This document shows positions 9,676-19,200 of a DNA stretch of 31,089 nt, piece by piece. Position numbers and translations under genes: made by a program. The DNA comes from a virus, in IMG/VR virus record IMGVR_UViG_3300010300_000060, positions 1 through 31,089 of that record. One strand, 5' to 3'. Position 1 is the stretch's first letter; each line of letters opens with the position of its first letter. The notes below the pieces were generated by a model that was not told the DNA's origin, ran no database searches, and worked only from the letters and a program-made list of their open reading frames with translations.

Positions 9676-11277
9676 ATGCCTGCATTAGTAACAGATAAAT
9701 TTAGAATAATTAATGCAACGAGTTTTATTGATTCTGTTAATGACTCGTCGAACTCTTTTTATGTTTTTGTGGGATTATCTAATCCGTCTGATCCTAGTGG
9801 AGGATATGGAAGAGATAGTGATTGGGATTCCAATACACCAAGTCCTATTGATAATGTTGATTATTTAAATCATTATAAGTCAACAATTCTTTTTGGTAAA
9901 AAAATTACCTCTGCTAATATAAAAAGAGCAGTTAGAAAGATCACTTGGTCTTCTGGAACAACATATGAGATGTATCGATCTGATTATAGTATTTTAAATC
10001 CATCTCCAGTTTCTGGATCTTTAAGACTACATGATGCAAATTATTATGTTGTAAATTCAGATTTTAGAGTTTATATCTGTATTGATAATGGAGCTTCTGG
10101 AATTAATACTAGAGGCAATTCTTCTCAGGTTGAACCAACTTTTACTGATTTAGAGCCTTCTAAATTAAGTGATGGATATACTTGGAAGTATCTATACACA
10201 ATATCTCCAAGTGATATTGTAAAATTTGATACTATTGAATATATTACTTTACCAAATAATTGGTCAACTTCAACAGATCCTCAAATTTCTTCAATAAGAG
10301 ACAATGGAGACTCTAGTGTAAATAACAATCAAATTAAAAAAGTATATATTGAAAATCAAGGATCTGGTTATAATAAAGTAACAGGAGATACTGCAAATAT
10401 TATAGGAGATGGATCTGGTGGAGAAGTTTCATTAGTAGTTACATCGAATAAGATTACAGATGTCATCGTTACTTCTGGAGGAAAAAATTATACTTATGGA
10501 ATAATAGATTTGCAAACATCAACAGACAATATTCCAGGAACGTATGCAAATTTGATTCCAATAATACCACCATCAAAAGGACATGGATATGATTTATATG
10601 AAGAATTGGGAGCGGATAGAGTTTTAATTTATGCAAGATTTGATGATTCAACTAAGGATTTTCCAATAGGTACACAATTCTCACAAATTGGAATATTAAA
10701 GAATCCAACTATTTTCGATTCTACGGGAGTTTCAACATCACTTTATACATCAAGTGAATTTTCTGCAGTTTATTCTGCAAAAGTTAATAATGTTACTGGC
10801 GCAAATACTTTGACTCCGGGAGAAAAGATACGTCAAAATGTAACTGGAGGCGTATCTTATGCATATGTTGCGTCATTTGAGCCTTTAAATTCTCAAGGAA
10901 CAGAAGGAATTCTAAAATATTATAGAGATAGATCTCTCTATTATAATGGTGGTGGTGGATCAAATCATCAAGATTTTATCGGAATTAATACTTTTGTTGA
11001 TAGTAATGGATCTTTACTCAAATTTGATAACAGTAGTACATCTAGTCAAATATCATCAATTGATGGAGGCTTTACAGCATCTATTGATGAAACTTTTAGT
11101 GGAATAACAACTACGGTTACAAATAGCATAATAAATTTGGGAGTAGAATTTAATAATGGAATTGCAGAACCTGAGATAAATAATAAGTCAGGAAGCGTAA
11201 TTTATATTGATAACAGGGAAACAATTGCGCGAAATGCTAGACAAAAAGAAGACGTTAAAATTATCCTAGAATTTTAA
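9676..11277 (+). CDS. 8: Baseplate wedge protein gp8
   Basis: This is the T4-like gp8 baseplate wedge subunit as found in marine T4-like phages; in T4, gp8 joins gp10, gp7, gp53, gp6 and gp25 in the wedge. The N-terminus (MPALVTDKFRI, FYVFVGLSNP, then TPSPIDN, HYKSTILFGKKI, TYEMYRSDYS and YICIDNG) matches my memory of cyanophage gp8. I chose the ATG at 9676 because it starts this conserved block and leaves the late promoter outside the gene; the frame also opens at a TTG at 9640. The product is 533 residues, longer than T4 gp8 (334), and residues ~220-285 hold GxGY-type repeats (NQGSGY, SGGKNY) that may be an insertion relative to T4. The stop is followed after two bases by the next gene. Confidence 0.8.
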   Translation: MPALVTDKFRIINATSFIDSVNDSSNSFYVFVGLSNPSDPSGGYGRDSDWDSNTPSPIDNVDYLNHYKSTILFGKKITSANIKRAVRKITWSSGTTYEMYRSDYSILNPSPVSGSLRLHDANYYVVNSDFRVYICIDNGASGINTRGNSSQVEPTFTDLEPSKLSDGYTWKYLYTISPSDIVKFDTIEYITLPNNWSTSTDPQISSIRDNGDSSVNNNQIKKVYIENQGSGYNKVTGDTANIIGDGSGGEVSLVVTSNKITDVIVTSGGKNYTYGIIDLQTSTDNIPGTYANLIPIIPPSKGHGYDLYEELGADRVLIYARFDDSTKDFPIGTQFSQIGILKNPTIFDSTGVSTSLYTSSEFSAVYSAKVNNVTGANTLTPGEKIRQNVTGGVSYAYVASFEPLNSQGTEGILKYYRDRSLYYNGGGGSNHQDFIGINTFVDSNGSLLKFDNSSTSSQISSIDGGFTASIDETFSGITTTVTNSIINLGVEFNNGIAEPEINNKSGSVIYIDNRETIARNARQKEDVKIILEF

Positions 11278-11279
11278 AA

Positions 11280-14200
11280 ATGGCTCAAAAAACAAATCTT
11301 AATGTAAGCCCTTATTTTGACGATTTTAATGAACCAAATATTGGTGGCAGAGACAATAACTATTATAAGGTATTGTTTAAACCGGGGAGACCAATACAGG
11401 CTAGGGAATTAAATACTCTTCAATCAATACTTCAACATCAAGTAGAATCTTTTGGTAGTCATATTTTCAAAGAAGGATCTTTAGTAATACCTGGAAATAT
11501 AACATATGATGATTCACTATTTGCTGTAAAGTTAAATTCAACTCAATCTGGAGTTGATCTATCTTTATATCTTTCTCAATTAATTGGCAAAACTATTACT
11601 GGAGATTCTTCAGGAGTTACTGCTACTGTTCAATTAGTTCAATTGACAAATAGTGAAGTTGAATACCCAACAATTTATGTAAAGTATATAAATTCAAATA
11701 ATAATTTTGAACTTGCTCAGTTTGAAGATAATGAGCAACTTACAGCATCTGAATTAATTACTTATGGTGGGAATACTATTGCAGCAAATACAGTTTTTGC
11801 TACAACAATCAATTCAGAATCAACATCAACAGGATCTGCAGTTTCTATTGGAGAAGGAGTTTATTTTGTTAGAGGATCTTTTGTTAAAGTAAAAAAACAA
11901 ACAATAATATTAGATTATTATACAAATACTCCATCATATAGAGTCGGATTAAGAGTAACTGAAAAAATAATAACGGCTAAAGATGATTTTTATCTTTACG
12001 ATAATGCAAAAGGATTTAATAATTATGCTGCTCCTGGAGCAGATAGATTTAAAATTGATTTAACTTTAACTAAGAAATTAATAACAGATAAAAATGATAC
12101 TGATTTTATAGAATTATTAAGACTTAAAGATGGTGCTATTAAAAAAATAGATGTTAGAACTAGTTATAATATCATAAGAGATTATTTGGCGCAAAGAACT
12201 TATGATGAATCGGGCGATTATACTGTAAAACCATTTGAAATAAGCCTTAATAATTCTTTAAATAATTACCTTGGAAATAATGGAATTTTTTCGCAGGGAG
12301 AGACTACTGAAAAAGGCAATACACCATCAGATGATTTGATGTGTATTAAAGTATCTCCTGGAAGAGCTTACGTTCAAGGGTATGATGTTGATAAAACAGG
12401 TATAGAAATTATTGATGTTGCTAAAACTAGAGAAACTCAGAATGTAGAATCAGTAAATATCCCATTTGAAATGGGGAATATGATTCGTATTAATAATGTT
12501 TCCGGATCTCCATTACAAAAAGGAATAATTAATTTACAAAGTGAAAGAAAAAATAGCAATGAGACATCTGCCGGAATTACTGTAGGAAATGCCAGGGTTT
12601 ATTCTTTCAACGTTACAGATGCAGCTTATTCAGATTCTTCAACAAATTGGGATTTATATTTGTATGATATTCAAACATACACTGAATTAACATTAAATCA
12701 ATCTGTTTCTAGCACAGAGGTTTTTGCGACTTCTTATATAAAAGGAAAAAATAGTGGTGCTAGTGGATATGCAGTTAATGCTGGTTCTGGAACATCTGTT
12801 ATAAACATAAGAGAAACTTCTGGAACATTTTCAGTTGGTGAGCAAATTTATATTGATGGCGTAGATACTATTTCAAGAACCATTAAATCCTTTAAAGTTT
12901 TTAATGGTTCCGATATAAAATCAGTTTTCCAATCAACATCAGTAACTGGATTTACAACTGCTTTTGTTGCAGATGTTCAACTTGATAGAGTTTTAAGACC
13001 AGGAACTCTTACAGTTACTGGTAGTGATGGTTTAAGTGGAGTAGCTTCTGTTTCTTCTCCGAATACATTTAGTGGAATAAAAACTGGAGATATTATTAGA
13101 TATCAGGTTCCTGGATCAACTGTAGAAACATATAATAAAGTTGATAGTATAGACACTTCATTGTTAACAATGAATGTTGTTGGCGTATCTACAGTAACTA
13201 ATGTTTGTGAAGGTGCTGTAGCCATAGGAACTTTTTCTGGAAATTATAGTGTTGGTGCATCTAGAATTAGAAATGAGGAAGAAGGATACTTATATGCACG
13301 AATTCCAAATTCAAATGTTTCAACAGTATATTTAAATGGATCTACAATTTCTTTTTCTGCCGACTCAAATACAACTTTTACAACGTCTGCTTCAGGAACT
13401 TTAACTGTAGATACTGGCAATTTCAATTTAGGTATAAATTCAACAACCGCATTATTTGAAGCTTTTGATGAAGAAAGATATTCAATATTTTATACAGATG
13501 GTCAGATAGAAAATTTGACTAGCGATAAAGTTGAAATAGATTTAGTTAATAATAGAGTAACTTTCAATAATATAAGAGCAAGTGAAAGTGTCTCTAATAT
13601 TAAAGCAACTTTTGTAAAACAAGGAATTCAAAGTAAAGTAAAGCAATATAATAGAAGTCAAACATTAGATATAACCTTATCTAAAGATAAGAATTCTGGA
13701 GTTGGAGTTAATACATCTTTAAATGATGGATTAACATTTAGCAATTATTATGGATTGAGAGTTCAAGACGAAGAAATTAGTTTAAACTATCCAGATGTTG
13801 TAAAAATTATTGCTGTGTATGAATCTTTAGATACTTCAGCTCCAGTTTTGGATAAAGTAACTTTTAGTTCATTACTAGATGTTGACACAAATGCAATTAT
13901 TGGCGAAAATATTATTAGTGATACTAGTAAAACAGTCGCTAGAATTGTATCAAAACCGACAACAGATACCTTGGGAATTGTTTATTTAAATGAGGGAACT
14001 TTTACTACTAATGAGGAAGTTAGATTTGAAGAGTCTGGATTGATTGGAAATGTTAGTTCTATAATTAATGGCGAATATAGAGATATAAGTAATAAGTTTG
14101 TGTTGGATGGAGGTCAACGAGATCAATATTATGATTATTCAAGAATTGTAAGAGAAGGGAATCAAAATCCACCTTCAAGAAGACTTCTAATAATATTCGA

Positions 14201-17200
14201 TCATTACACAATTCCAGATGGAGATACTGGAGATGTATTCAGTGTCAATAGTTATGGTGGAGAAAGATTTTTATCAGATATTCCAAATATTGGAATGAAT
14301 GAAGTTAGAGCGTCAGATACATTAGATTTTAGACCTAGAGTTCAACAATTTTCAGGATCTAGTGCTTCTCCATTTGATTTTAGTTCTAGAAATTTTGCAA
14401 GTACTCCAAAGATTATTGTTTCTCCAAATGAGAGTGCTTTAATCGGTTATGATTTTTATCTTGGAAGAATTGATAGATTATATCTCGATAAGACTGGATT
14501 ATTTAAAGTAATTCAAGGAAATCCAGCAATAGCTCCATTGCCACCAAAAAATCCTGATGGAGCAATGCTTATTGCAAGCATAAACATCCCACCATACCTC
14601 TATAACCCCTCTAACGCTGGTGTTCAGATGGTGGATAATAGAAGATATACAATGCGTGATATTGGCAGGATAGAAGACCGTGTAGAGGTCTTAGAGAGAG
14701 TAACTTCTCTGTCACTACTTGAATTAAACACTCAGACTTTACAAATTAGAGATGCTCAAGGATTTGATCGCTTCAAGAGTGGATTTTTTGTAGATGACTT
14801 TAAAAATCGTGATTTTGCAGATCCGTTATCAAGAATTGGAATTGATCAAGAAAATTCAGAATTAAATACTCCACTAAGAAGTAATAGTTTAAGTTTAAAA
14901 CCAATTACTGCACAAAATATAGCAGATAATCAAATTGATTATACTGAAAATTATGTTCTTTTAGATTCAAATGTTCAAAAATCTGGAGAAGCAATAACTT
15001 TAAAGTATGAATCGATTGATTGGCTAGAGCAATCTTTTGCAACTAAAGTTGAAAATGTAAATCCATTCCAAGTAGTTAGTTATACTGGAACAGTGACTTT
15101 GGATCCTTCAGAAGATAGTTGGGTCAGATTGAGAAGAAGACTTCCCAATAGATCGGTTAATGGTGGATTTTTTATAGTTGGTGGAGGTGGAGCTTTTAGA
15201 TGGTCTATTCAGTCTGTAACTAGAGATGTTGTTGTTGCATCTGGTGCTGAAGAATTTATGAGATCTAGAAATGTTAAGTTCAGTGCTGTTAATTTAAAGC
15301 CGCTTACTCGTTATTATCAATTTTTAGATGGCGTAAGTGGAGTAGACTTTATTCCAAAATTGGTTGAAATTGCAAATGACTCAACATTGGAAAATTATGG
15401 AGCTTCTGGAGCATTTACTGTAGGTGAAACGGTAGTAGGATCATTTAATGGTGAAAATTTAATTAGTTTTAGAGTTGCAAATTCAAATCATAAAATAGGC
15501 CCCTTTAATAATCCAACATATACTTTTACTGCAAATCCATATTTAAGTTCTGAAAATATTCCTTCATCTTATAGTGCTTCTTCAAAAACTTTGAATATTG
15601 ATATAGCATCAATGTCAGAGGAAGTTCAAGGTCTATACTTTGGATACCTGGTCAAGGGAATGAAATTAGTAGGTCAAACGAGTGGGTCTGTTGCTTATGT
15701 GAAAGATTTAAAATTGGTGTCTGATTTTAATGGATTTTTAGAAGGTTCTTTCTTCTTAAGAAATCCATACGTAGATCCACAACCTGCTGTTAAAGTTGAA
15801 ACAGGAACAAAAGTTTACAAATTAACAAGTAGCGCAATTAATGCAATTCCATTACCAGGAAGTAAATTAATATCTTCTGGAGAAACTCTTTATAGATCAC
15901 AGGGTATTTGGCAAGATAGGCAATTTGTAACTACAACAACATTTGTTGGCATATACTATGATCCTCTTGCACAATCATTCTCTGTTGGTGGCGTTGTTCA
16001 GGCTCCGGGAATAGGAACTAGAGATGATGATCAGGATGGTGTTTTTCTTACTGCTGCCGATTTATTCTTTGCAAATAAAGATCCAGGCAATGCTCCTGTA
16101 ACTGTTCAAATTAGAACTATGGAACTTGGAACTCCAACAAGTGTTGTCTTAGGCAAAGAAGTTGTTTTAAATCCAGATCAAATTCAAACATCAAGAGATG
16201 CTAGTGTTGCAACTCGTGTGACATTTGAATATCCAATATATCTTGCTCCAGGTGCAGAATATGCGATTGTTTTATTAGCACCACAATCAGATCAATATGA
16301 GGTTTGGGTTGCAGAGATGGGAGAAAAAACCATTGAAACTGCAGAGTTACCAGATTCTCAAGCAATTAGATATGCTCAACAGTTTGCTATTGGTAGTTTG
16401 TTCTTATCGCAAAATGGAACAATTTGGACGGCAAATCAATATGAAGATATGAAATTTAAGCTTTATAAAGCTAAATTTACATCTTCTGCAGGAAGTGCAT
16501 TTTTCCATAATCCGACATTAGATGAAAGCAATGATTATGTTCCAACTTTAGAGTCTGATCCAATTACAATTCTACCAAGAAGAGTTAATTTGGGAATTAC
16601 TACTCTCACTGATGATTCTTTAATAGGAATCTTAACCACTGGTAGAAAAGTATCTAGCACAAGTAAAACATACAATTATGGAACAATTGTTGGTAGAGGA
16701 TCTTCTGTAACTGATGTTGCCATTACTGATGGCGGTTCAAATTATACTACCACCAATCCAGTTAGCACTTTTGCAATTACTGGAAATGGTAGTGGATTAA
16801 CTTTGAATATGACTGCTACTAACGGTATAATTGATGGTGCAACTCCAGTTGCATTTGGAAATGGATATCAAGTTGGTGACGTTGTTGGTATTCAAACAAG
16901 CACAGTTTCTCCACCCGCTGGTAGAGAAGCAAGAATTACAATTACGGGAATTGGAACAGGATCAGACACATTATACTTGTCAAATGTTCAAGGTGAAGAG
17001 TTCTCTGGAACTTTAACATATTATGATAATAGTGGAACCGTTCAAACTGCTACAGGAATTAATATTGATTCTTCAACTCCTGTTGGTGGAGTAAATGATG
17101 GAAATTATTTTAGAATTAATCATTTAAATCATGGCATGTATTCGAGTACAAACAAAGTTACAATTTCTGATGTAATTGGAGATATTAAACCAGCAAAATT

Positions 17201-18473
17201 ACAAAATGCATTATTAGCTACTGATACAACTATCAATATTGGATCCGCTTCAACATCAAATTTCGCAAATTTTGAAGGTCAGTCGGTTCCGGGTGGATAT
17301 ACTGGTTATATAAAAATTGAAAATGAGATTATCAAATATGAAAGTGTTGGGGCAGATACTTTAGAAACAATTACTAGAGGTCAAGATGGAACAATTGCCC
17401 TAGATTATCCAGCAGGAACTTTGGTTTACAAATATGAGTTGGGTGGAGTTTCTTTAAGAAGAATTAATACAACTCATAATGTAAGTAATACTGATATTGA
17501 CATTGATAGTCACTATGTAGAATTTAACAGAAGTGGTTCAGTTATATTGCCACAATCAAATAACAATGAAAATAGAAGTTCAGATGGATCAACATCAGGA
17601 ACTCCACAGTTGTCATTCAATCAAAATCTTGTATGTGGAAAATCTATCGTAAAATCAACTGAAAATATTATTTTCAACCAAGTCAATCCTCATGTAGACG
17701 TACTTACACCAGGATCGTTTACTTCTGTAGGGTCTCAAATTAGAACAGTTAGTGGAACTAGTGTAAGTGGAAATGAAGTTCCATTTGTTGATCAGGGTTA
17801 TGAAAATGTGGAAATTGGTGTTGAAAATAGACTTACTTCGTCTAGAATAGTATGCTCACAAATTAATGAAAATACTCATCTATCATCATCATTAAGAAAT
17901 AAATCTTTTACATTAAAGGCAGATCTATCTTCTACAAATGAGAATTTATCTCCTATTATTTTCTGGAAAACATCTTCTGTAGAATTTTCTAGCAACACAT
18001 TGAATAGACCAATAACAAATTATCCTGGAGATGATCGTGTAAATCTTATTCAAGGTGATCCACATGCTGCTGTTTATATTTCAAGACCAGCAATGCTATC
18101 CAATCCAGCAACCTCATTGAAAGTTATAGTTTCTGCATACAGACATTCTTCAGCAGATTTTAGAGTTCTTTATAGTTTGATAAGACCAGATTCTGCAGAA
18201 GTTGAACAATCTTTTGAACTATTTCCAGGATATGATAATTTATCAATAGATAATAATACTGACGGATTCTTAGATGTTATAGATGAGTCTAAAAACAGTG
18301 GATTGCCTGATATAGAAATGCCTTCAAGTTTGGAAGATGAATTCTTAGAATATGAGTTTAGTGTAAATAATCTTCCAAGTTTTACTGGATATAGAATTAA
18401 AATAGTAATGTCTGGAACAGATCAAGCACATGCCCCAAGATTTAGAGATCTAAGAACCATAGCATTAGCATAA
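11280..18473 (+). CDS. Giant DUF4815-type virion structural protein
   Basis: A 2397-residue structural protein. The N-terminus (NLNVSPYFDDF, NYYKVLFKPGRPIQARELN, LQSILQHQVESFG, FKEGSLVIPG) is the signature I associate with DUF4815 proteins of tailed phages. Residues ~1110-1160 (NRRYTMRDIGRIEDRVEVLE) look like a short coiled coil in the most conserved part. Residues ~1560-1690 (DPLAQSF, GVFLTAADLFF) and the C-terminus (RIKIVMSGTDQAHAPRFRDL) are also family hallmarks. Near residue 1800 are GxGY-like repeats, and near 2015-2065 an E-I-I-K-Y-E ... TRG module also seen in the giant upstream protein. Between gp8 and gp13 it occupies the place of T4 genes 9-12, so a role in baseplate periphery or fibres is inferred. 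The stop TAA shares its last A with the next ATG. No Shine-Dalgarno sequence is evident. Confidence 0.8.
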   Translation: MAQKTNLNVSPYFDDFNEPNIGGRDNNYYKVLFKPGRPIQARELNTLQSILQHQVESFGSHIFKEGSLVIPGNITYDDSLFAVKLNSTQSGVDLSLYLSQLIGKTITGDSSGVTATVQLVQLTNSEVEYPTIYVKYINSNNNFELAQFEDNEQLTASELITYGGNTIAANTVFATTINSESTSTGSAVSIGEGVYFVRGSFVKVKKQTIILDYYTNTPSYRVGLRVTEKIITAKDDFYLYDNAKGFNNYAAPGADRFKIDLTLTKKLITDKNDTDFIELLRLKDGAIKKIDVRTSYNIIRDYLAQRTYDESGDYTVKPFEISLNNSLNNYLGNNGIFSQGETTEKGNTPSDDLMCIKVSPGRAYVQGYDVDKTGIEIIDVAKTRETQNVESVNIPFEMGNMIRINNVSGSPLQKGIINLQSERKNSNETSAGITVGNARVYSFNVTDAAYSDSSTNWDLYLYDIQTYTELTLNQSVSSTEVFATSYIKGKNSGASGYAVNAGSGTSVINIRETSGTFSVGEQIYIDGVDTISRTIKSFKVFNGSDIKSVFQSTSVTGFTTAFVADVQLDRVLRPGTLTVTGSDGLSGVASVSSPNTFSGIKTGDIIRYQVPGSTVETYNKVDSIDTSLLTMNVVGVSTVTNVCEGAVAIGTFSGNYSVGASRIRNEEEGYLYARIPNSNVSTVYLNGSTISFSADSNTTFTTSASGTLTVDTGNFNLGINSTTALFEAFDEERYSIFYTDGQIENLTSDKVEIDLVNNRVTFNNIRASESVSNIKATFVKQGIQSKVKQYNRSQTLDITLSKDKNSGVGVNTSLNDGLTFSNYYGLRVQDEEISLNYPDVVKIIAVYESLDTSAPVLDKVTFSSLLDVDTNAIIGENIISDTSKTVARIVSKPTTDTLGIVYLNEGTFTTNEEVRFEESGLIGNVSSIINGEYRDISNKFVLDGGQRDQYYDYSRIVREGNQNPPSRRLLIIFDHYTIPDGDTGDVFSVNSYGGERFLSDIPNIGMNEVRASDTLDFRPRVQQFSGSSASPFDFSSRNFASTPKIIVSPNESALIGYDFYLGRIDRLYLDKTGLFKVIQGNPAIAPLPPKNPDGAMLIASINIPPYLYNPSNAGVQMVDNRRYTMRDIGRIEDRVEVLERVTSLSLLELNTQTLQIRDAQGFDRFKSGFFVDDFKNRDFADPLSRIGIDQENSELNTPLRSNSLSLKPITAQNIADNQIDYTENYVLLDSNVQKSGEAITLKYESIDWLEQSFATKVENVNPFQVVSYTGTVTLDPSEDSWVRLRRRLPNRSVNGGFFIVGGGGAFRWSIQSVTRDVVVASGAEEFMRSRNVKFSAVNLKPLTRYYQFLDGVSGVDFIPKLVEIANDSTLENYGASGAFTVGETVVGSFNGENLISFRVANSNHKIGPFNNPTYTFTANPYLSSENIPSSYSASSKTLNIDIASMSEEVQGLYFGYLVKGMKLVGQTSGSVAYVKDLKLVSDFNGFLEGSFFLRNPYVDPQPAVKVETGTKVYKLTSSAINAIPLPGSKLISSGETLYRSQGIWQDRQFVTTTTFVGIYYDPLAQSFSVGGVVQAPGIGTRDDDQDGVFLTAADLFFANKDPGNAPVTVQIRTMELGTPTSVVLGKEVVLNPDQIQTSRDASVATRVTFEYPIYLAPGAEYAIVLLAPQSDQYEVWVAEMGEKTIETAELPDSQAIRYAQQFAIGSLFLSQNGTIWTANQYEDMKFKLYKAKFTSSAGSAFFHNPTLDESNDYVPTLESDPITILPRRVNLGITTLTDDSLIGILTTGRKVSSTSKTYNYGTIVGRGSSVTDVAITDGGSNYTTTNPVSTFAITGNGSGLTLNMTATNGIIDGATPVAFGNGYQVGDVVGIQTSTVSPPAGREARITITGIGTGSDTLYLSNVQGEEFSGTLTYYDNSGTVQTATGINIDSSTPVGGVNDGNYFRINHLNHGMYSSTNKVTISDVIGDIKPAKLQNALLATDTTINIGSASTSNFANFEGQSVPGGYTGYIKIENEIIKYESVGADTLETITRGQDGTIALDYPAGTLVYKYELGGVSLRRINTTHNVSNTDIDIDSHYVEFNRSGSVILPQSNNNENRSSDGSTSGTPQLSFNQNLVCGKSIVKSTENIIFNQVNPHVDVLTPGSFTSVGSQIRTVSGTSVSGNEVPFVDQGYENVEIGVENRLTSSRIVCSQINENTHLSSSLRNKSFTLKADLSSTNENLSPIIFWKTSSVEFSSNTLNRPITNYPGDDRVNLIQGDPHAAVYISRPAMLSNPATSLKVIVSAYRHSSADFRVLYSLIRPDSAEVEQSFELFPGYDNLSIDNNTDGFLDVIDESKNSGLPDIEMPSSLEDEFLEYEFSVNNLPSFTGYRIKIVMSGTDQAHAPRFRDLRTIALA

Positions 18474-18673
18474 TGATTCCAGTAAAAGGTCATCCACATT
18501 TATACCGAGATGAAAAATCCGGTGCTATAATTAATTGCGATAATCAATCTTATCATCAATATATAAACTCTGTGAACGTTCGTAAGTCACAAAGACAGGA
18601 AATTGATGATTTAAAAAAAGATATCGCAGAAATAAAATCATTATTGAGGGAGATTGTAAATGGATCCAGATAA
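18473..18673 (+). CDS. Small conserved phage protein with C-terminal coiled coil
   Basis: A 66-residue protein resembling a small conserved protein of T4-like cyanophages (start MIPVKGHPHLYRDEKSGAII). Residues ~36-62 (RKSQRQEIDDLKKDIAEIKS and on) show a heptad pattern, so a short coiled coil is likely. The start codon overlaps the preceding stop by one base (TAATG), which suggests translational coupling to the giant gene. Function unknown; the place between the DUF4815-type gene and the neck genes suggests a virion or assembly role, which is inference. Confidence 0.75.
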   Translation: MIPVKGHPHLYRDEKSGAIINCDNQSYHQYINSVNVRKSQRQEIDDLKKDIAEIKSLLREIVNGSR

Positions 18674-18830
18674 AATTAAACTAGAAAAAATGAATAAATT
18701 ATTTGAATATGAAAAATTATCTAGAATGATTGATGATCTTAGCCAAGATGAACTTAAAGATTTTGCAAAATGTTATTTGAAGCTTTATTTAAAGCAGCAG
18801 GAAACTCTTAGTTTTTTAGGAAGACTTTAA
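18660..18830 (+). CDS. Small acidic/helical phage protein (56 aa)
   Basis: A short frame beginning with ATG at 18660, inside the end of the preceding gene (14-base overlap), and ending with TAA at 18828-18830. The 56-residue product starts MDPDKIKLEKMNKLFEYEKL and ends ETLSFLGRL. It is probably all alpha-helical, with an acidic middle (IDDLSQDELKDF) followed by YLKLYLKQQ. A gene of this kind, with a YEKLSRxID stretch and a YLKLYLKQQE end, commonly accompanies the 66-residue neighbour in cyanophages, as I recall them. The function is unknown. It is easy to miss because of its size and overlap; the late promoter that follows immediately after its stop supports a gene boundary here. Confidence 0.65.
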   Translation: MDPDKIKLEKMNKLFEYEKLSRMIDDLSQDELKDFAKCYLKLYLKQQETLSFLGRL

Positions 18831-18831
18831 A

Positions 18832-18839
18832 TATAAATA
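18832..18839 (+). promoter_or_regulatory. T4-type late promoter TATAAATA
   Basis: An exact TATAAATA octamer lies in the 33-base gap, 24 bases before the ATG at 18864. It is followed by TCTAAA, and the same ATAAATATCTAAA string recurs at the candidate promoter near 26281. It probably drives the 111-residue protein, the fibre-like protein, gp13 and gp14. Confidence 0.75.
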
Positions 18840-18863
18840 TCTAAAGGTATATTAAAGTGAATA

Positions 18864-19199
18864 ATGGCGGTATATGTATCCAATATTGTAATTGAGCAGG
18901 GGTTTACTTTTGACACTTCGTTTCAATTAGAGGATACTAGAACTAATAATCCATTAGATCTCAGCACGGCAACACCCTTTGCGCAGATGAGGAAACATCC
19001 TGCTAGCTCTACTTCTGTTTCATTTGCAACATCAGTAACTTCTCCGGAGCAGGGTATTGTTTCAATTTCACTTACTTCGTCACAAACTCTAGATTTAAAG
19101 CCAGGTAGATATGTTTATGACATAAAACTGCTTAATTATGGTAAAGAATTTAAAGCTGTTGAGGGAGCAGCATTAGTAAGAGCAGGAGTAACAAGGTAA
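18864..19199 (+). CDS. Small virion structural protein, possible beta-sandwich adaptor
   Basis: A 111-residue protein beginning MAVYVSNIVIEQGFTF. Alternating hydrophobic strands, a segment of the type LDLSTATPFAQMRKHPASS, and an end of the form LKPGRYVYDIKL resemble the BppU N-terminal type of small beta-sandwich that anchors receptor-binding proteins in other phages. That likeness is fold-level pattern recognition and uncertain. It directly precedes the fibre-like gene (one base between stop and next ATG) and follows a late promoter, so the two may be made and assembled together. No signal peptide or membrane segment. Confidence 0.7.
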   Translation: MAVYVSNIVIEQGFTFDTSFQLEDTRTNNPLDLSTATPFAQMRKHPASSTSVSFATSVTSPEQGIVSISLTSSQTLDLKPGRYVYDIKLLNYGKEFKAVEGAALVRAGVTR

Positions 19200-19200
19200 C

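Noticed and set aside
11175-11182. GATAAATA about 98 bases before the DUF4815-type gene
   Set aside because: It is within gp8 coding sequence and such AT-rich octamers also occur inside other genes, for example near 4220; there is no gap position to support it as a promoter.
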